Of a stretch of 32,806 nucleotides of DNA, positions 1 to 8,659 are shown piece by piece. The DNA is taken from the NCBI GenBank assembly GCA_947631255.1, contig CANRKT010000041.1, positions 1 through 32,806 on the forward strand, in the 5' to 3' direction. A model generated the notes under the pieces. The model did not search any database, had not been told where the DNA came from, and saw only the letters and a program-made list of their open reading frames with translations. Source of the stretch: an uncultured Enterobacteriaceae bacterium. GTDB lineage: Bacteria; Pseudomonadota; Gammaproteobacteria; Enterobacterales; Enterobacteriaceae. The position numbers and the translations under genes are program-made. Position 1 is the stretch's first letter. Every line of letters begins with the position of its first letter.

Positions 1-35
1 TCAGCACTTATGTGCCCTTTTAAGCGACTAGTTGA

Positions 36-923
36 TTACCGAAGGTAGGTCAACAGCTGGTGTGGCTCAGGAACCATAAAGTCTACTGACATCATGATAC
101 TTAGCGAGGTAATGGCGACGATTGAAAATATGAACAGCTTACGTGCCCAGACTCTATCATCTTCTACTTTATACCCGCGCAGCGCCATTCCTAACCACCA
201 AACGCTGACTGCAGCGGCCACTATCAGATATTTATAACCTGCATAGCCTCCCAGAGACAGCATCAGTGTAGCAATAGCAAAAGCAATGATGTAAAGCGTA
301 ATATGGTTTTTAGCGACCGAGATCCCTTTCACTACTGGTAATACTGGAATATTCGCTGCCTGATAATCTTTGAAACGGAAGATGGCAATCGCATAGGAGT
401 GCGGCATCTGCCAGAGACTAAAGATAGCTAACAGGATAGCGGCCCCAGCATCAAACTCATTGGTTACAGCACAGTAACCAATGACCGGTGGTGCGGCACC
501 TGACAGACTACCGATTAGCGTGCCATAGACAGAGTGGCGTTTCATGTACAGGCTGTAAATCCCGACATAAACCACAAAGCCCATCACCGCCAACCACATA
601 GCCAGAGGATTAGCACCAAACCACAGCAGCATAAAGCCAGCAATACCTAACAAGGTGGCATATACCAGCGAGGCGCCCGGTGAAATCAGGCCTTTTACCA
701 GTACCCGATTTTTCGTTCTCTCCATCTTCTGATCGATATCACGGTCGATAAAGTTGTTATAAACACAACCCGAAGCGACCACTAAAGAGACCCCAATCAG
801 TGTTGAGAGAAACAAGGGGTAATCAATACTGCCCTTCGAGGCCAGTAAAAATCCCCCAATCACAGAAATTAAATTACCGAAAATAATTCCTGGTTTCGTA
901 ACTTGCAGGTATTGCTTAATCAT
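36..923 (-). CDS. cyoE: Protoheme IX farnesyltransferase (heme O synthase)
   Basis: CyoE transfers a farnesyl group from farnesyl diphosphate to the vinyl group of heme B, making the heme O used by the CyoB subunit encoded upstream. It is a polytopic inner-membrane prenyltransferase of the UbiA superfamily. The 295-residue protein has the usual length and about nine hydrophobic segments. The polyprenyl-diphosphate binding motif N-x-x-x-D-x-x-x-D is visible as [15 protein letters not shown] near residues 56-70. It is the last gene of the minus-strand cyoABCDE operon and starts 11 bases after the cyoD stop, so it is almost certainly co-transcribed and perhaps translationally coupled. Beyond its stop only 35 bases remain in the window, with a weak GCAC/GTGC hairpin and a short T-run on the plus strand. 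Identification is secure. Confidence 0.97.
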   Translation of the reverse strand: MIKQYLQVTKPGIIFGNLISVIGGFLLASKGSIDYPLFLSTLIGVSLVVASGCVYNNFIDRDIDQKMERTKNRVLVKGLISPGASLVYATLLGIAGFMLLWFGANPLAMWLAVMGFVVYVGIYSLYMKRHSVYGTLIGSLSGAAPPVIGYCAVTNEFDAGAAILLAIFSLWQMPHSYAIAIFRFKDYQAANIPVLPVVKGISVAKNHITLYIIAFAIATLMLSLGGYAGYKYLIVAAAVSVWWLGMALRGYKVEDDRVWARKLFIFSIVAITSLSIMMSVDFMVPEPHQLLTYLR

Positions 924-934
924 ACAGACCGCTC

Positions 935-1264
935 TTAGTCAACCATCATGTTCAGGTTGAGGTTCCACATAATCCAGATAGAACCTACAACCAGAATGGC
1001 GATAATCAACACCGTAAAGACTAGTGCTACGACGTTCCAGCGCTCACTCGATGAGGTGTTCATATGCAAGAAACAGACAAGATGAACCATAATTTGCACA
1101 ACAGCACTCACCAGAATCACACCCAGAATAGTGGAGTGAGAGGCGCTACCCTCCATCACCATCCAGAACGGAAGACCGGTCAGGATGACAGACAGAATGA
1201 AGCCAACCATGTAGGTTTTAACGCTACCGTGCTGGGCGCCACCTAATTCGTTTAACTGACTCAT
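935..1264 (-). CDS. cyoD: Cytochrome bo3 ubiquinol oxidase subunit IV
   Basis: CyoD is the small membrane subunit of the bo3 quinol oxidase, with three transmembrane helices, and helps assemble the CuB/heme centre of subunit I. The frame can be opened further upstream to 1345, but that adds 27 residues read inside cyoC. The start chosen here is the ATG at 1264-1262, which gives 109 residues (the E. coli length) and begins [19 protein letters not shown], matching the family N-terminus. With this start the ATG shares one base with the cyoC stop (TAATG), the usual arrangement for translational coupling. The C-terminal helix ending IWIMWNLN is highly conserved. The cytoplasmic N-terminus is followed by hydrophobic segments at about 20-40, 45-67 and 80-102. 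Confidence 0.96.
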   Translation of the reverse strand: MSQLNELGGAQHGSVKTYMVGFILSVILTGLPFWMVMEGSASHSTILGVILVSAVVQIMVHLVCFLHMNTSSSERWNVVALVFTVLIIAILVVGSIWIMWNLNLNMMVD

Positions 1265-1878
1265 TACATCGCCCCCATCAAGTAAACAACCGAGAACATA
1301 CAAATCCAGACGATATCCAGGAAGTGCCAGAACAGACTCAGGCACATCAGACGCGTACGGTTAGTGCTGGTCAGGCCGCGACGATAAACCTGGAATATCA
1401 TCAGAGCCATCCATATCAGACCGGAAGTTACGTGCAGACCGTGAGTCCCTACCAGCACAAAGAATGCTGACAGGAAGCCACTGCGGTCAGGACCGGCACC
1501 AATAGAAATCAGGTGATGGAATTCATAGATTTCCATACCGACGAATCCAGCACCCAGCAAGAAGGTGACAGCCAGCCAGCCGATAACTTGATTCTTGCTC
1601 CCTCTGCCCATGCAAATAATTGCCATGCCATAGGTGATAGAGCTGAACAGTAGCAGAGCAGTTTCAACCATAACGAACGGCAGTTCAAAGATATCTTTGC
1701 CGGTCGGACCGTCTGCTGTGCCGTTCACCAGAACGGCGTAGGTGGCAAATAAGCAACAGAACAGAATCAAGTCGCTCATCAGGTAGATCCAGAAACCAAA
1801 GACTTTATTGGCTCCTGCATCGTGGTGCCCATGCTCCTCAGCGTGGGCTTTAGTCTGAGTCAGAGTTTCAGTTGACAT
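1264..1878 (-). CDS. cyoC: Cytochrome bo3 ubiquinol oxidase subunit III
   Basis: CyoC is subunit III of the proton-pumping bo3 quinol oxidase, an inner-membrane protein of the heme-copper oxidase subunit III family with five transmembrane helices. The 204-residue length equals that of E. coli. The histidine-rich N-terminus ([11 protein letters not shown]), the [11 protein letters not shown] loop, and the EFHHL and GTHGLHVT segments are family hallmarks. No metal ligands are expected in this subunit. The start lies inside the end of cyoB (11-base overlap) and the stop overlaps the cyoD start, so translation is probably coupled along the operon. Confidence 0.97.
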   Translation of the reverse strand: MSTETLTQTKAHAEEHGHHDAGANKVFGFWIYLMSDLILFCCLFATYAVLVNGTADGPTGKDIFELPFVMVETALLLFSSITYGMAIICMGRGSKNQVIGWLAVTFLLGAGFVGMEIYEFHHLISIGAGPDRSGFLSAFFVLVGTHGLHVTSGLIWMALMIFQVYRRGLTSTNRTRLMCLSLFWHFLDIVWICMFSVVYLMGAM

Positions 1879-3859
1879 TTTTCAGTCCTGCTTTCTTAAG
1901 TTCGTCGAAATGTTCGTTTTCCAATTTCTCGACTTCTGCAACCGGAACGTAGTAGTCCACATCTTCGTCGAAGCTTTTCACAATCCAGGAAACGATGGTA
2001 GCAGCAAATGTTGCAATCGCCAGCCACCAGATGTGCCAGATCATGGCAAAACCAAATACGGTCAGCAGCGCAGAAATCACGATGCCGGCAGCACTATTAC
2101 GTGGCATATGAATTTCTTCATAACCCGCAGGTTTCTTATACGCTTCACCTTTCTCTTTCATTTCCCAGAATGCATCACGCTCGTGAACATATGGCAGATG
2201 AGCAAAGTTATAGAACGGTGGAGGTGAAGATGTTGACCACTCCAGAGTACGGCCACCCCAAGGATCTCCAGTCAAGTCACGATTCTGCTCACGGTCACGG
2301 ATAGAGACATAGAACTGAATCAACTGGCAAATGATACCCAGAGCAATCAATGCTGCACCGACAGCTGCGACAGACAGCATGGTGTGGAACATTGGGTCAA
2401 TATCTTGGCTCAGACGACGGGTCATACCCATGAATCCGAGGATGTACAGCGGCATAAATGCCACGAAGAAACCGATGAACCAGAACCAGAATGCGCGCTT
2501 ACCCCAAGTTTCATTTAAGGTAAAACCGAACGCTTTTGGCCACCAGTAAGTCATACCAGCGAAGCACCCGAAGACCACACCACCGATGATAACGTTATGG
2601 AAGTGAGCAATCAGGAACAGACTGTTGTGCAGAACGAAGTCAGCACCAGGTACTGCCAGCAGAACACCGCTCATACCACCGATAGAGAAGGTGACGATAA
2701 AGCCGATAGTCCACATCATTGCAGAGTTAAAGACGATACGACCCTGGTACATGGTGAACAACCAGTTGAAGATCTTCACCCCAGTCGGGATGGCGATAAT
2801 CATGGTAGCAATACCGAAGAAGGCGTTAACGTTCGCGCCGCTGCCCATGGTGTAGAAGTGGTGCAACCAAACGATAAACGACAGAACGGTAATGGCAATA
2901 GTTGCCCACACCAGAGAGGTGTAGCCAAACAGACGTTTTCTGGAGAAAGTCGAAACCACTTCAGAGAACACACCGAATACGGGTAGAACCAGGATATAAA
3001 CTTCCGGGTGACCCCATGCCCAGATAAGGTTGACATACATCATCATGTTGCCACCCATATCATTGGTAAAGAAGTGGGTGCCAAGATAACGGTCAAGTGT
3101 CAGCAGCGTGACGGTCACAGTAAAGATTGGGAACGCGGAAATAATCAACACGTTGGTACAAAGAGACGCCCACGTAAAGACAGGCATCTTGAACAGAGTC
3201 ATACCAGGGGTACGCATGTTCAGAATAGTCACAAAGAAGTTAATCCCTGTGAGGGTCGTACCAATACCGGATATTTGTAGACTCCATATCCAGTAATCCA
3301 CCCCTACACCCGGACTGTACTCAATCCCTGATAATGGTGGATAAGCTACCCAACCGGTCTGCGCGAATTCACCGACCCCGAGAGAGATGTTAACCAGTAT
3401 GACACCGGCAAAAGTCAGCCAGAAGCTCAGGTTGTTCAGAAACGGAAAGGCAACGTCACGTGCACCAATCTGTAACGGAACGACGATGTTCATCAGACCC
3501 ACAACGAATGGCATTGCCACAAAGAAGATCATAATAACGCCGTGGGCGGTAAAGATCTGGTCATAGTGGTGGGCATTCAGGAATCCAGCTTCTCCAGCGG
3601 AAGCAAGGACCTGTTGACTACGCATCATGATGGCGTCGGCAAAACCACGCAGTAACATGACGATAGCAACGATGATATACATCACGCCAAGACGTTTATG
3701 GTCAACGGAGGTTAACCATTCTTTCCATAAATATTCCCACTTACCGAAGTAAGTGATTGCTGCGACTAACGCCAAACCTCCGACGATAATCGCTGCTACC
3801 GTAACCATGATAATTGGTTCATGGAACGGAATTGCATCCAGTGTTAATTTTCCGAACAT
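1868..3859 (-). CDS. cyoB: Cytochrome bo3 ubiquinol oxidase subunit I
   Basis: CyoB is the catalytic subunit of the bo3 oxidase. It oxidises ubiquinol, reduces O2 to water at a heme o3-CuB centre and pumps protons. The 663-residue length equals E. coli CyoB and the ligands are in register: His106 (TAHGVIM, low-spin heme), the HPEVY motif carrying a CuB histidine and its cross-linked tyrosine, the HH pair in WLHHFYTMG (CuB), and HFHNVIIGG carrying the two heme histidines. About fifteen transmembrane helices are expected. The start is 19 bases after cyoA, preceded by a GAGG-type ribosome site. No truncation or substitution of a key residue is seen. Confidence 0.98.
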   Translation of the reverse strand: MFGKLTLDAIPFHEPIIMVTVAAIIVGGLALVAAITYFGKWEYLWKEWLTSVDHKRLGVMYIIVAIVMLLRGFADAIMMRSQQVLASAGEAGFLNAHHYDQIFTAHGVIMIFFVAMPFVVGLMNIVVPLQIGARDVAFPFLNNLSFWLTFAGVILVNISLGVGEFAQTGWVAYPPLSGIEYSPGVGVDYWIWSLQISGIGTTLTGINFFVTILNMRTPGMTLFKMPVFTWASLCTNVLIISAFPIFTVTVTLLTLDRYLGTHFFTNDMGGNMMMYVNLIWAWGHPEVYILVLPVFGVFSEVVSTFSRKRLFGYTSLVWATIAITVLSFIVWLHHFYTMGSGANVNAFFGIATMIIAIPTGVKIFNWLFTMYQGRIVFNSAMMWTIGFIVTFSIGGMSGVLLAVPGADFVLHNSLFLIAHFHNVIIGGVVFGCFAGMTYWWPKAFGFTLNETWGKRAFWFWFIGFFVAFMPLYILGFMGMTRRLSQDIDPMFHTMLSVAAVGAALIALGIICQLIQFYVSIRDREQNRDLTGDPWGGRTLEWSTSSPPPFYNFAHLPYVHERDAFWEMKEKGEAYKKPAGYEEIHMPRNSAAGIVISALLTVFGFAMIWHIWWLAIATFAATIVSWIVKSFDEDVDYYVPVAEVEKLENEHFDELKKAGLKNVN

Positions 3860-3878
3860 CGTATTATTCCTCGGCCCC

Positions 3879-4838
3879 TTAGTGAGAGGTTTCCCCGTGA
3901 TTCATGTCCATGCTTTGATGGTCACCGTGCTCAGCAGTTTGAGCCGCAGGCGTGCTCATGCTAGCGCCATGCCCGTGTCCACCGCCAGGTCCCATAAGCT
4001 TATTGATAACATCAACAAATAAACCAGGTTTGACACTAGAGAAATACTCGACTTCATTATTTTCGCTAGGTGCAGCAAGTTTCTCGTAAGCTGCCATATC
4101 ATTCATCACCTTAGGTGACGCTTTGACTTTAGCGACCCATTGGTCAAAGGCTGCGTTATCTGGTGTAGCAATCGCGTCAAACTTCATGCCAGAGAACCCT
4201 TTACCACTGTAACTTGCAGAAATACCGTCGTAGGTACCTGCTTCGTTAGCAATCAGGTGCAGTTTGGTTTGCATACCGCCCATTGCATACAGCTGGCTGC
4301 CCAGTCGTGGAATAAAGAAGGAGTTCATCACCGAGTTAGAGGTGATTTTGAATTCCACAGGCGTGTCGACCGGGAATGCAATCTCATTAACAGTGGCGAT
4401 ACCTTGCTCTGGATAAATGAAGAACCATTTCCAGTCCATAGAGATAACTTCTATGGTGATTGGTTTTTCATCGTGAACCAGCGGTTTGCTTGGCTCAAGA
4501 GCATGCGTCGTTTTCCAGGTTAGTACGGCAAGGAAAATGATGATAAGGATAGGGATAGTCCAGACTACGGCCTCAACTTTATTAGAGTGTGACCAGTTTG
4601 GGCTATATTTGGCTTCTTTGTTTGAAGCCCGATACTTCCAAGCAAAACCAACAGCCATGAGAATTGCAGGGATAACGACGATCAACATCAGCCCGAAAGC
4701 AGTCAGTATCAACGAACGTTGTTCCAGTCCAATTTGTCCTTTCGGATCAAGCAGCGCAGAATCACAGCCACTGAGTAACACAGTGCCTGCAATTAATGAC
4801 AGCCATTTCAAACTATTATTGCATTTCCTGATTATCAT
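3879..4838 (-). CDS. cyoA: Cytochrome bo3 ubiquinol oxidase subunit II
   Basis: CyoA is subunit II of the bo3 quinol oxidase: a lipoprotein with two transmembrane helices and a periplasmic cupredoxin fold that has lost the CuA site. The N-terminus has a clear type II signal with lipobox LSGC; the lipidated residue would be Cys25. Residue +2 is Asp, the classical signal for retention in the inner membrane. Hydrophobic segments lie at about 40-65 and 85-108, and the cupredoxin domain follows ([18 protein letters not shown], then [11 protein letters not shown]). The C-terminal tail from about residue 285 is rich in His and Met. At 319 residues it is slightly longer than E. coli CyoA. GAGGT lies six bases before the ATG. 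First gene of the operon. Confidence 0.97.
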   Translation of the reverse strand: MIIRKCNNSLKWLSLIAGTVLLSGCDSALLDPKGQIGLEQRSLILTAFGLMLIVVIPAILMAVGFAWKYRASNKEAKYSPNWSHSNKVEAVVWTIPILIIIFLAVLTWKTTHALEPSKPLVHDEKPITIEVISMDWKWFFIYPEQGIATVNEIAFPVDTPVEFKITSNSVMNSFFIPRLGSQLYAMGGMQTKLHLIANEAGTYDGISASYSGKGFSGMKFDAIATPDNAAFDQWVAKVKASPKVMNDMAAYEKLAAPSENNEVEYFSSVKPGLFVDVINKLMGPGGGHGHGASMSTPAAQTAEHGDHQSMDMNHGETSH

Positions 4839-5451
4839 TTAACGACCTCAATTTCAGGGAACTCTATTGTCGTTTAAAGTGTGGCGGCATTTTACGGGAA
4901 GGTTACATGAGTGTAAACCTGAATGGCGTAGTGTTATTAGGGATAGTTTGTTTATGGCCACAGTATTAGTGCTAATAGCCTTAGGAGGAAAACTGACTAA
5001 TAGTACAGTTAGTTGGCTTGTTATAACAAAAAAGCCTCATTGCTGAGCTATATAGCCATAATAGATATAAGCGGCGGGAAATAAAACAATTACTTAACAA
5101 TAAAATATCTTTTTTGGAACAAGTTATTGCGTCATTTCGTTAATTTTAGCTGAATCGATAAAGTTAAATATTTAATTAATTAGTAGCACGAAATAATAAA
5201 ATAAACAGCGATAAGTGATTTTCTTAAATAATCATATGCTTAATTTTTATCAGTGGCTGCTTTTTTTTCCATAAATAATACCGCATGGAGATTATTTGTT
5301 ATTTTTATGATTAATAAGTGAGCGAAATGTATTTTTTGTTTGTTTTTCGATCGGGCCTTTTAATGGTTTTTTTCAATTAATGTGACAGGAGCAATGAGGA
5401 TAATATCACGTTTATTCACTGAACCTGTCACAGAGACTGAAGAGCCCGGGA
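4839..5451. other. Intergenic region between ampG and cyoA
   Basis: About 610 bases without a credible gene, much of it more than 65% A+T. It holds the cyo promoter (4889-4917). Further upstream are a perfect 12-base palindrome TTGTTATAACAA (5018-5029), a TGTTA/TGTTT direct repeat with 11-base phasing on the minus strand (5084-5099), and a 9-base inverted repeat TGTGACAGG / CCTGTCACA (5381-5389 and 5424-5432) just past the ampG stop. No factor-independent terminator with a proper U-run was found for ampG on the minus strand. A 30-codon ORF at 4954 is considered chance. Confidence 0.6.
4889..4917 (-). promoter_or_regulatory. Sigma70-type promoter of the cyo operon
   Basis: On the minus strand TTTACA (4917-4912) and TAAAAT (4894-4889) are separated by exactly 17 bases. 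The predicted transcript would start near 4882, leaving a leader of about 44 bases before the cyoA ATG. It is the best promoter match in the region and is correctly placed. ArcA and other oxygen-responsive regulators control cyo in E. coli; no certain site was recognised close to this promoter. Confidence 0.7.
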
Positions 5452-6936
5452 TTATTTCATGGCTGTTTCTGGCATTTTTCGCAAGGCTAAAAAGTCAAGT
5501 AAACCGCCGAACAGGATACCTGTTACAGCCAGCAGCCCTCCCCACTCCAGCAAGGTCACTCCTGTCGTCCAGTTCGTTAAATCCAGAGCGTTACTGATAA
5601 GAATGAGCAGCCAGGCCGCCAGTAACACGCAGCCAGCAATTAATATTCTCAGCGCCAGGCGGTAGGCCGAAGCATATTGAGATCGTGGCATAAAACGCTC
5701 AGTACGCTGAGTATATTCCAGCGTGTTTTTACAGAGTAATAGCAGCAAAATCCCCGGCACTGAGACAACAACGGAAAACAGATAGAAAGTTGACCAACCA
5801 TGAGCCTCAACAAACCAGCCCGCTATCGGACCGACATAGACCCGACCAATGGCTGATAAAGCAGAAAGCAGGGCGAATTGTGTTGCCGAGAATGAACGAT
5901 TACACAGGGTCATCAGGAGGGCGACAAAGGCCGCGGTGCCCATTCCACCACAGACATTCTCAAAAAAGACAATGCCACCCATACTCAGAATATTTTTATC
6001 AGTCACCGCCAGTACCCAGTAACCGATGTTGGAAACGCCCTGAAGAACACCGAAAATGAGCAGGGCGCGGAACAGCGTCAGGCGCTGCATCAGGACACCA
6101 CCAAATAAAGCACCGAGGATAGTTGCCAGCAGGCCCAGGGTTTTATTCACCATGCCGACATCACCCGCATCAAATCCGACACCGCGGATCAGAAACGTGG
6201 TGGTAAGTGTCATTGCAAAGGCATCACCCAGCTTATAAAGGACTATCAGTAGCAGGATCAGCCAGGCATTATTACGACCGAAGAAATCACGCAAAGGTGC
6301 GACGACGGCTTGTTCCAGCGTTCGTGGGACCGGAATAGTATCAGTGGGTTCGGGTGCCATAAAGGTGGCAATAATACAGGGGATCAACAGAACCGCCATC
6401 AGCCAGTAAATCGCCTGCCAGCCTAAATACCGATCAGCAAGCCACAGAGCCAGTCCGCCGGATACTAACATCGCTAAACGATAACCCAGTACGCTAACTG
6501 CAGCGCCAGTTCCACGCTCCGGAGCTGACAGTACGTCGGTCTTCCAGGCATCAAAAACAATATCCTGAGAGGCTGAACAGAAAGCGATAATCACCGCCAG
6601 GGCTGCCATCCAGCGCAGGTCGGAAGCAGGATTCAGAAATCCCATACTGGCGATAGCGACCAACAAAAGGATTTGGGTTATCAGTAACCAGCCACGTCGT
6701 CTTCCTAAAAAAGGCGGCGTGTAGCGATCCATTATCGGTGACCAGAGAAATTTAAAGACATAGGCCTGACCTACCAGCGAGAAGAAACCGATGGTTTTTA
6801 AATCGACGTTCTCAACGGTCATCCAAGCCTGCAAGGTACCGGAGGTTAGCGCTAGCGGTAGCCCCGAAGCAAAACCAAGGATCAGTAACAGGGCTAACTT
6901 AGGTTGCTGAAAGATGCGTAGGTAGTCATTTGACAT
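5452..6936 (-). CDS. ampG: Anhydromuropeptide permease
   Basis: AmpG imports GlcNAc-1,6-anhydroMurNAc and its peptide derivatives from periplasm to cytoplasm for peptidoglycan recycling. Through the recycled muropeptides it also feeds AmpR-type beta-lactamase induction where that system exists. It belongs to the major facilitator superfamily with about fourteen membrane segments. The 494 residues match E. coli (491) along the whole length, for example YLRIFQQP at the start, ASGLPLALTSGTLQAWM, RRRGWL and FCSASQDIVFDAWKTDV. The start ATG (6936-6934) is fixed by homology, although the sequence before it (CCCCTTTACTT) has no recognisable Shine-Dalgarno. In E. coli ampG lies directly downstream of yajG; here a palindromic repeat separates them. 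Confidence 0.96.
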   Translation of the reverse strand: MSNDYLRIFQQPKLALLLILGFASGLPLALTSGTLQAWMTVENVDLKTIGFFSLVGQAYVFKFLWSPIMDRYTPPFLGRRRGWLLITQILLLVAIASMGFLNPASDLRWMAALAVIIAFCSASQDIVFDAWKTDVLSAPERGTGAAVSVLGYRLAMLVSGGLALWLADRYLGWQAIYWLMAVLLIPCIIATFMAPEPTDTIPVPRTLEQAVVAPLRDFFGRNNAWLILLLIVLYKLGDAFAMTLTTTFLIRGVGFDAGDVGMVNKTLGLLATILGALFGGVLMQRLTLFRALLIFGVLQGVSNIGYWVLAVTDKNILSMGGIVFFENVCGGMGTAAFVALLMTLCNRSFSATQFALLSALSAIGRVYVGPIAGWFVEAHGWSTFYLFSVVVSVPGILLLLLCKNTLEYTQRTERFMPRSQYASAYRLALRILIAGCVLLAAWLLILISNALDLTNWTTGVTLLEWGGLLAVTGILFGGLLDFLALRKMPETAMK

Positions 6937-6973
6937 AAGTAAAGGGGTACCGAGGACAGGTGGTCTGATTTAT

Positions 6974-7093
6974 ATTCGTCATACTTCAAGTTGCTTGGAT
7001 GCTGCAGGTGTGCGGACAACCGAATCACATCGTTTATCTCTGTTCATCGGTTGTCTTCACTTTGTGCCAACAAGTACCTTGAATTATTTAGGG
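6974..7093. repeat. Palindromic intergenic repeat (enterobacterial MITE-like element)
   Basis: A roughly 120-base palindromic unit lies in the ampG-yajG gap. Its outer ends are imperfect inverted repeats: CATACTTCAAGTTGCTTGG on the left, and a right end that on the opposite strand reads TAATTCAAGGTACTTGTTGG. An inner perfect 9-base inverted repeat, GACAACCGA (7015-7023) and TCGGTTGTC (7047-7055), closes the hairpin. The outer consensus (ATACTTCAAGTTGC and TTGAATTATTTAGGGTA) is familiar from dispersed non-coding repeats in Yersinia, Serratia, Pectobacterium and Erwinia, of the YPAL/ERIC-like type. The exact family name is from memory. No second copy was seen in this window. Confidence 0.65.
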
Positions 7094-7117
7094 TACAACA
7101 GCCCACCAGGATAAAAA

Positions 7118-7696
7118 TTAACGTGCGTTTTGCTTAATGAAATCGTTCACGCTGGTATCCTGAGCCATATCGGCAATGGTATCAGTCAGCACAGAATTCA
7201 CCGCATTGGCAATATCCTTATTAGAGGCCTGGAATGCGCCTTCGACGTTATAGCTGGCACGGTAATTTTTGGTCAGCTTATTGCCATTTTTTGCCGTGGC
7301 AATAATAGAGATGTCGGCACGGGTGGCGATATTGTAACGCAGGCTACCTTGAGAGACGTCGGCAAACAGGTTGTTGACAATGATCTGTAGATCAACCTGG
7401 CTGTTCGCGCCAATCATATAACCGCGTGCGGCCAGCTGCTTTTCCAGCACTTCTTGCAGTAAAAAACGCAAATCGCGAGAAGGTGTCAGCGTGACCAGTT
7501 GGTTATCACGGGTGACTTTGGCCAGCGCCTGGCTACTGCGCTGATCGGCACCATTGATGCTGACAGTGATGCCCATCAAACTTGGATCCGGGCTTGGTAA
7601 GGTAATTTTTGGCGCAACATTAATTGTCGTAGGAGGCGTTGTGCAGCTGGCCAGCATAAAGAGTGCAACCAGCGGAAAAAATATTTTTTTTAACAT
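7118..7696 (-). CDS. yajG: YajG family lipoprotein
   Basis: YajG is a conserved outer-membrane lipoprotein of unknown function. It has a short basic N-terminus, a hydrophobic core and a lipobox LASC, so Cys18 of the form chosen here would be lipidated; Thr at +2 fits export to the outer membrane. The frame opens 15 bases further upstream (7711), but starting at the ATG at 7696 gives 192 residues, the E. coli length, with the matching N-terminus MLKKIFFPLVALFML. The body (ITLPSPDPSLMGITVSING, LRFLLQEVLEKQ, TKNYRASYNVEGAFQASNKD) is typical of the family. It lies upstream of ampG and is divergent from bolA. Confidence 0.92.
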   Translation of the reverse strand: MLKKIFFPLVALFMLASCTTPPTTINVAPKITLPSPDPSLMGITVSINGADQRSSQALAKVTRDNQLVTLTPSRDLRFLLQEVLEKQLAARGYMIGANSQVDLQIIVNNLFADVSQGSLRYNIATRADISIIATAKNGNKLTKNYRASYNVEGAFQASNKDIANAVNSVLTDTIADMAQDTSVNDFIKQNAR

Positions 7697-7979
7697 GTTT
7701 GATATTCTCAATAGGCAGGCTGATAAAACCCCGCCATCATATCATTGCCGAAGCGCCTGGGAAGTAGGTAATGTCCGTAAATACACCGCATTGGTTTTTT
7801 TTTCGTCAGTCACTACGCATTGTTGCCATTCTGACTGACATTTAGTCTCTTATTAGCCCGTTTTTTATGTCAGGATGCTGCATCAGAGGATTGCGTCTTC
7901 AATCACCAGAACTGAATTGAGACTGAGGACGGCTCCTGTTTATCGAGATGCCCCATCTCAGTAATTGAGGAAAGTGTTA

Positions 7980-8291
7980 ATGACGATGCGTGAATATATA
8001 GAGACTGAGCTGCGTTCCTCATTCTGTCCGGAATATCTGGAAGTGGTTGATGAGAGCCATCGCCACAATGTCCCGCCAGGCGCAGAAAGTCATTTCAAAG
8101 TTACTCTGGTGAGTGAAAAATTTGCAGGTCAACGCTTAATTAGCCGTCATCGCCAGATTTATTCCGTACTGAGTGATGCTCTGGCTGGCAGTGTTCATGC
8201 GCTGGCATTACATACCTATACCGCACAAGAATGGGGCGACTTACAAGATAAGCAACTCGCATCTCCGCCTTGTATGGGCGGCGGTAAGTAA
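7980..8291 (+). CDS. bolA: BolA family transcriptional regulator
   Basis: BolA is a small stress-response protein that affects cell shape and biofilm formation, binds DNA and partners monothiol glutaredoxins in iron-sulfur handling. The 103-residue product has the class II KH-like BolA fold. Visible landmarks are [30 protein letters not shown] and [14 protein letters not shown], including the conserved histidines used for Fe-S coordination with glutaredoxin. A TTG upstream at 7965 would extend it, but GAGGAAA (7966-7972) is a ribosome site seven bases before the ATG at 7980, so that ATG is chosen. The E. coli protein has 105 residues. It is divergent from yajG across about 280 bases. Confidence 0.95.
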   Translation: MTMREYIETELRSSFCPEYLEVVDESHRHNVPPGAESHFKVTLVSEKFAGQRLISRHRQIYSVLSDALAGSVHALALHTYTAQEWGDLQDKQLASPPCMGGGK

Positions 8292-8659
8292 ATTTGAACA
8301 ATGGCTAATCATTTGCACTCAATAGAAGCTTTCCGTTATCTTGCAGTGTTTTTTGTTTTAGCCCGTTTGAGAGAATGGCCAGAGTACGGTTTTATTTTGC
8401 CTGAATTTCTCTATTTCTGAGGTCAGACGAACAGCTGACAGAGGTAAAATGTGAAAAAGACCGCGACAGTGCGTTATTGCTGTTCTCGACTCACCCCAGT
8501 GATGCCGCTATAATGCTGCGTCTTATTTTTCGGAATGTCTTCGGGATGATTCTGACATGACAGGGAATGTGCTGCTGATTTAGAGAACATCCCGGTTCTG
8601 TGAAGCTAACCTAAGCTTTTTGAGTTGACCGAGCACTGTGATTTTTTTGAGGTAACAAG
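8292..8659 (+). other. Intergenic region bolA-tig with the tig leader
   Basis: About 370 bases with no ORF worth calling. It contains the tig promoter near its middle (8486-8514), so the tig mRNA would have a leader of about 140 bases. No strong terminator was recognised after bolA. Short inverted repeats such as CGGGATG / CATCCCG (8539-8545 and 8587-8593) lie in the leader and could fold, but nothing matches a known riboswitch. Confidence 0.5.
8486..8514 (+). promoter_or_regulatory. Sigma70 promoter of tig
   Basis: TCGACT (8486-8491) and a perfect TATAAT (8509-8514) are separated by 17 bases. The -35 box matches the consensus at four of six positions. A strong constitutive promoter fits the high abundance of trigger factor. 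Confidence 0.65.

Noticed and set aside
1265-1345. N-terminal extension of cyoD to 1345
   Set aside because: The extra 27 residues are read within cyoC and are absent from the family; the ATG at 1264 gives the standard 109 residues.
4954-5046. 30-codon hydrophobic ORF upstream of cyoA on the plus strand
   Set aside because: The spacing of a possible AGGGA ribosome site is too long and the frame is short; chance in AT-rich DNA.
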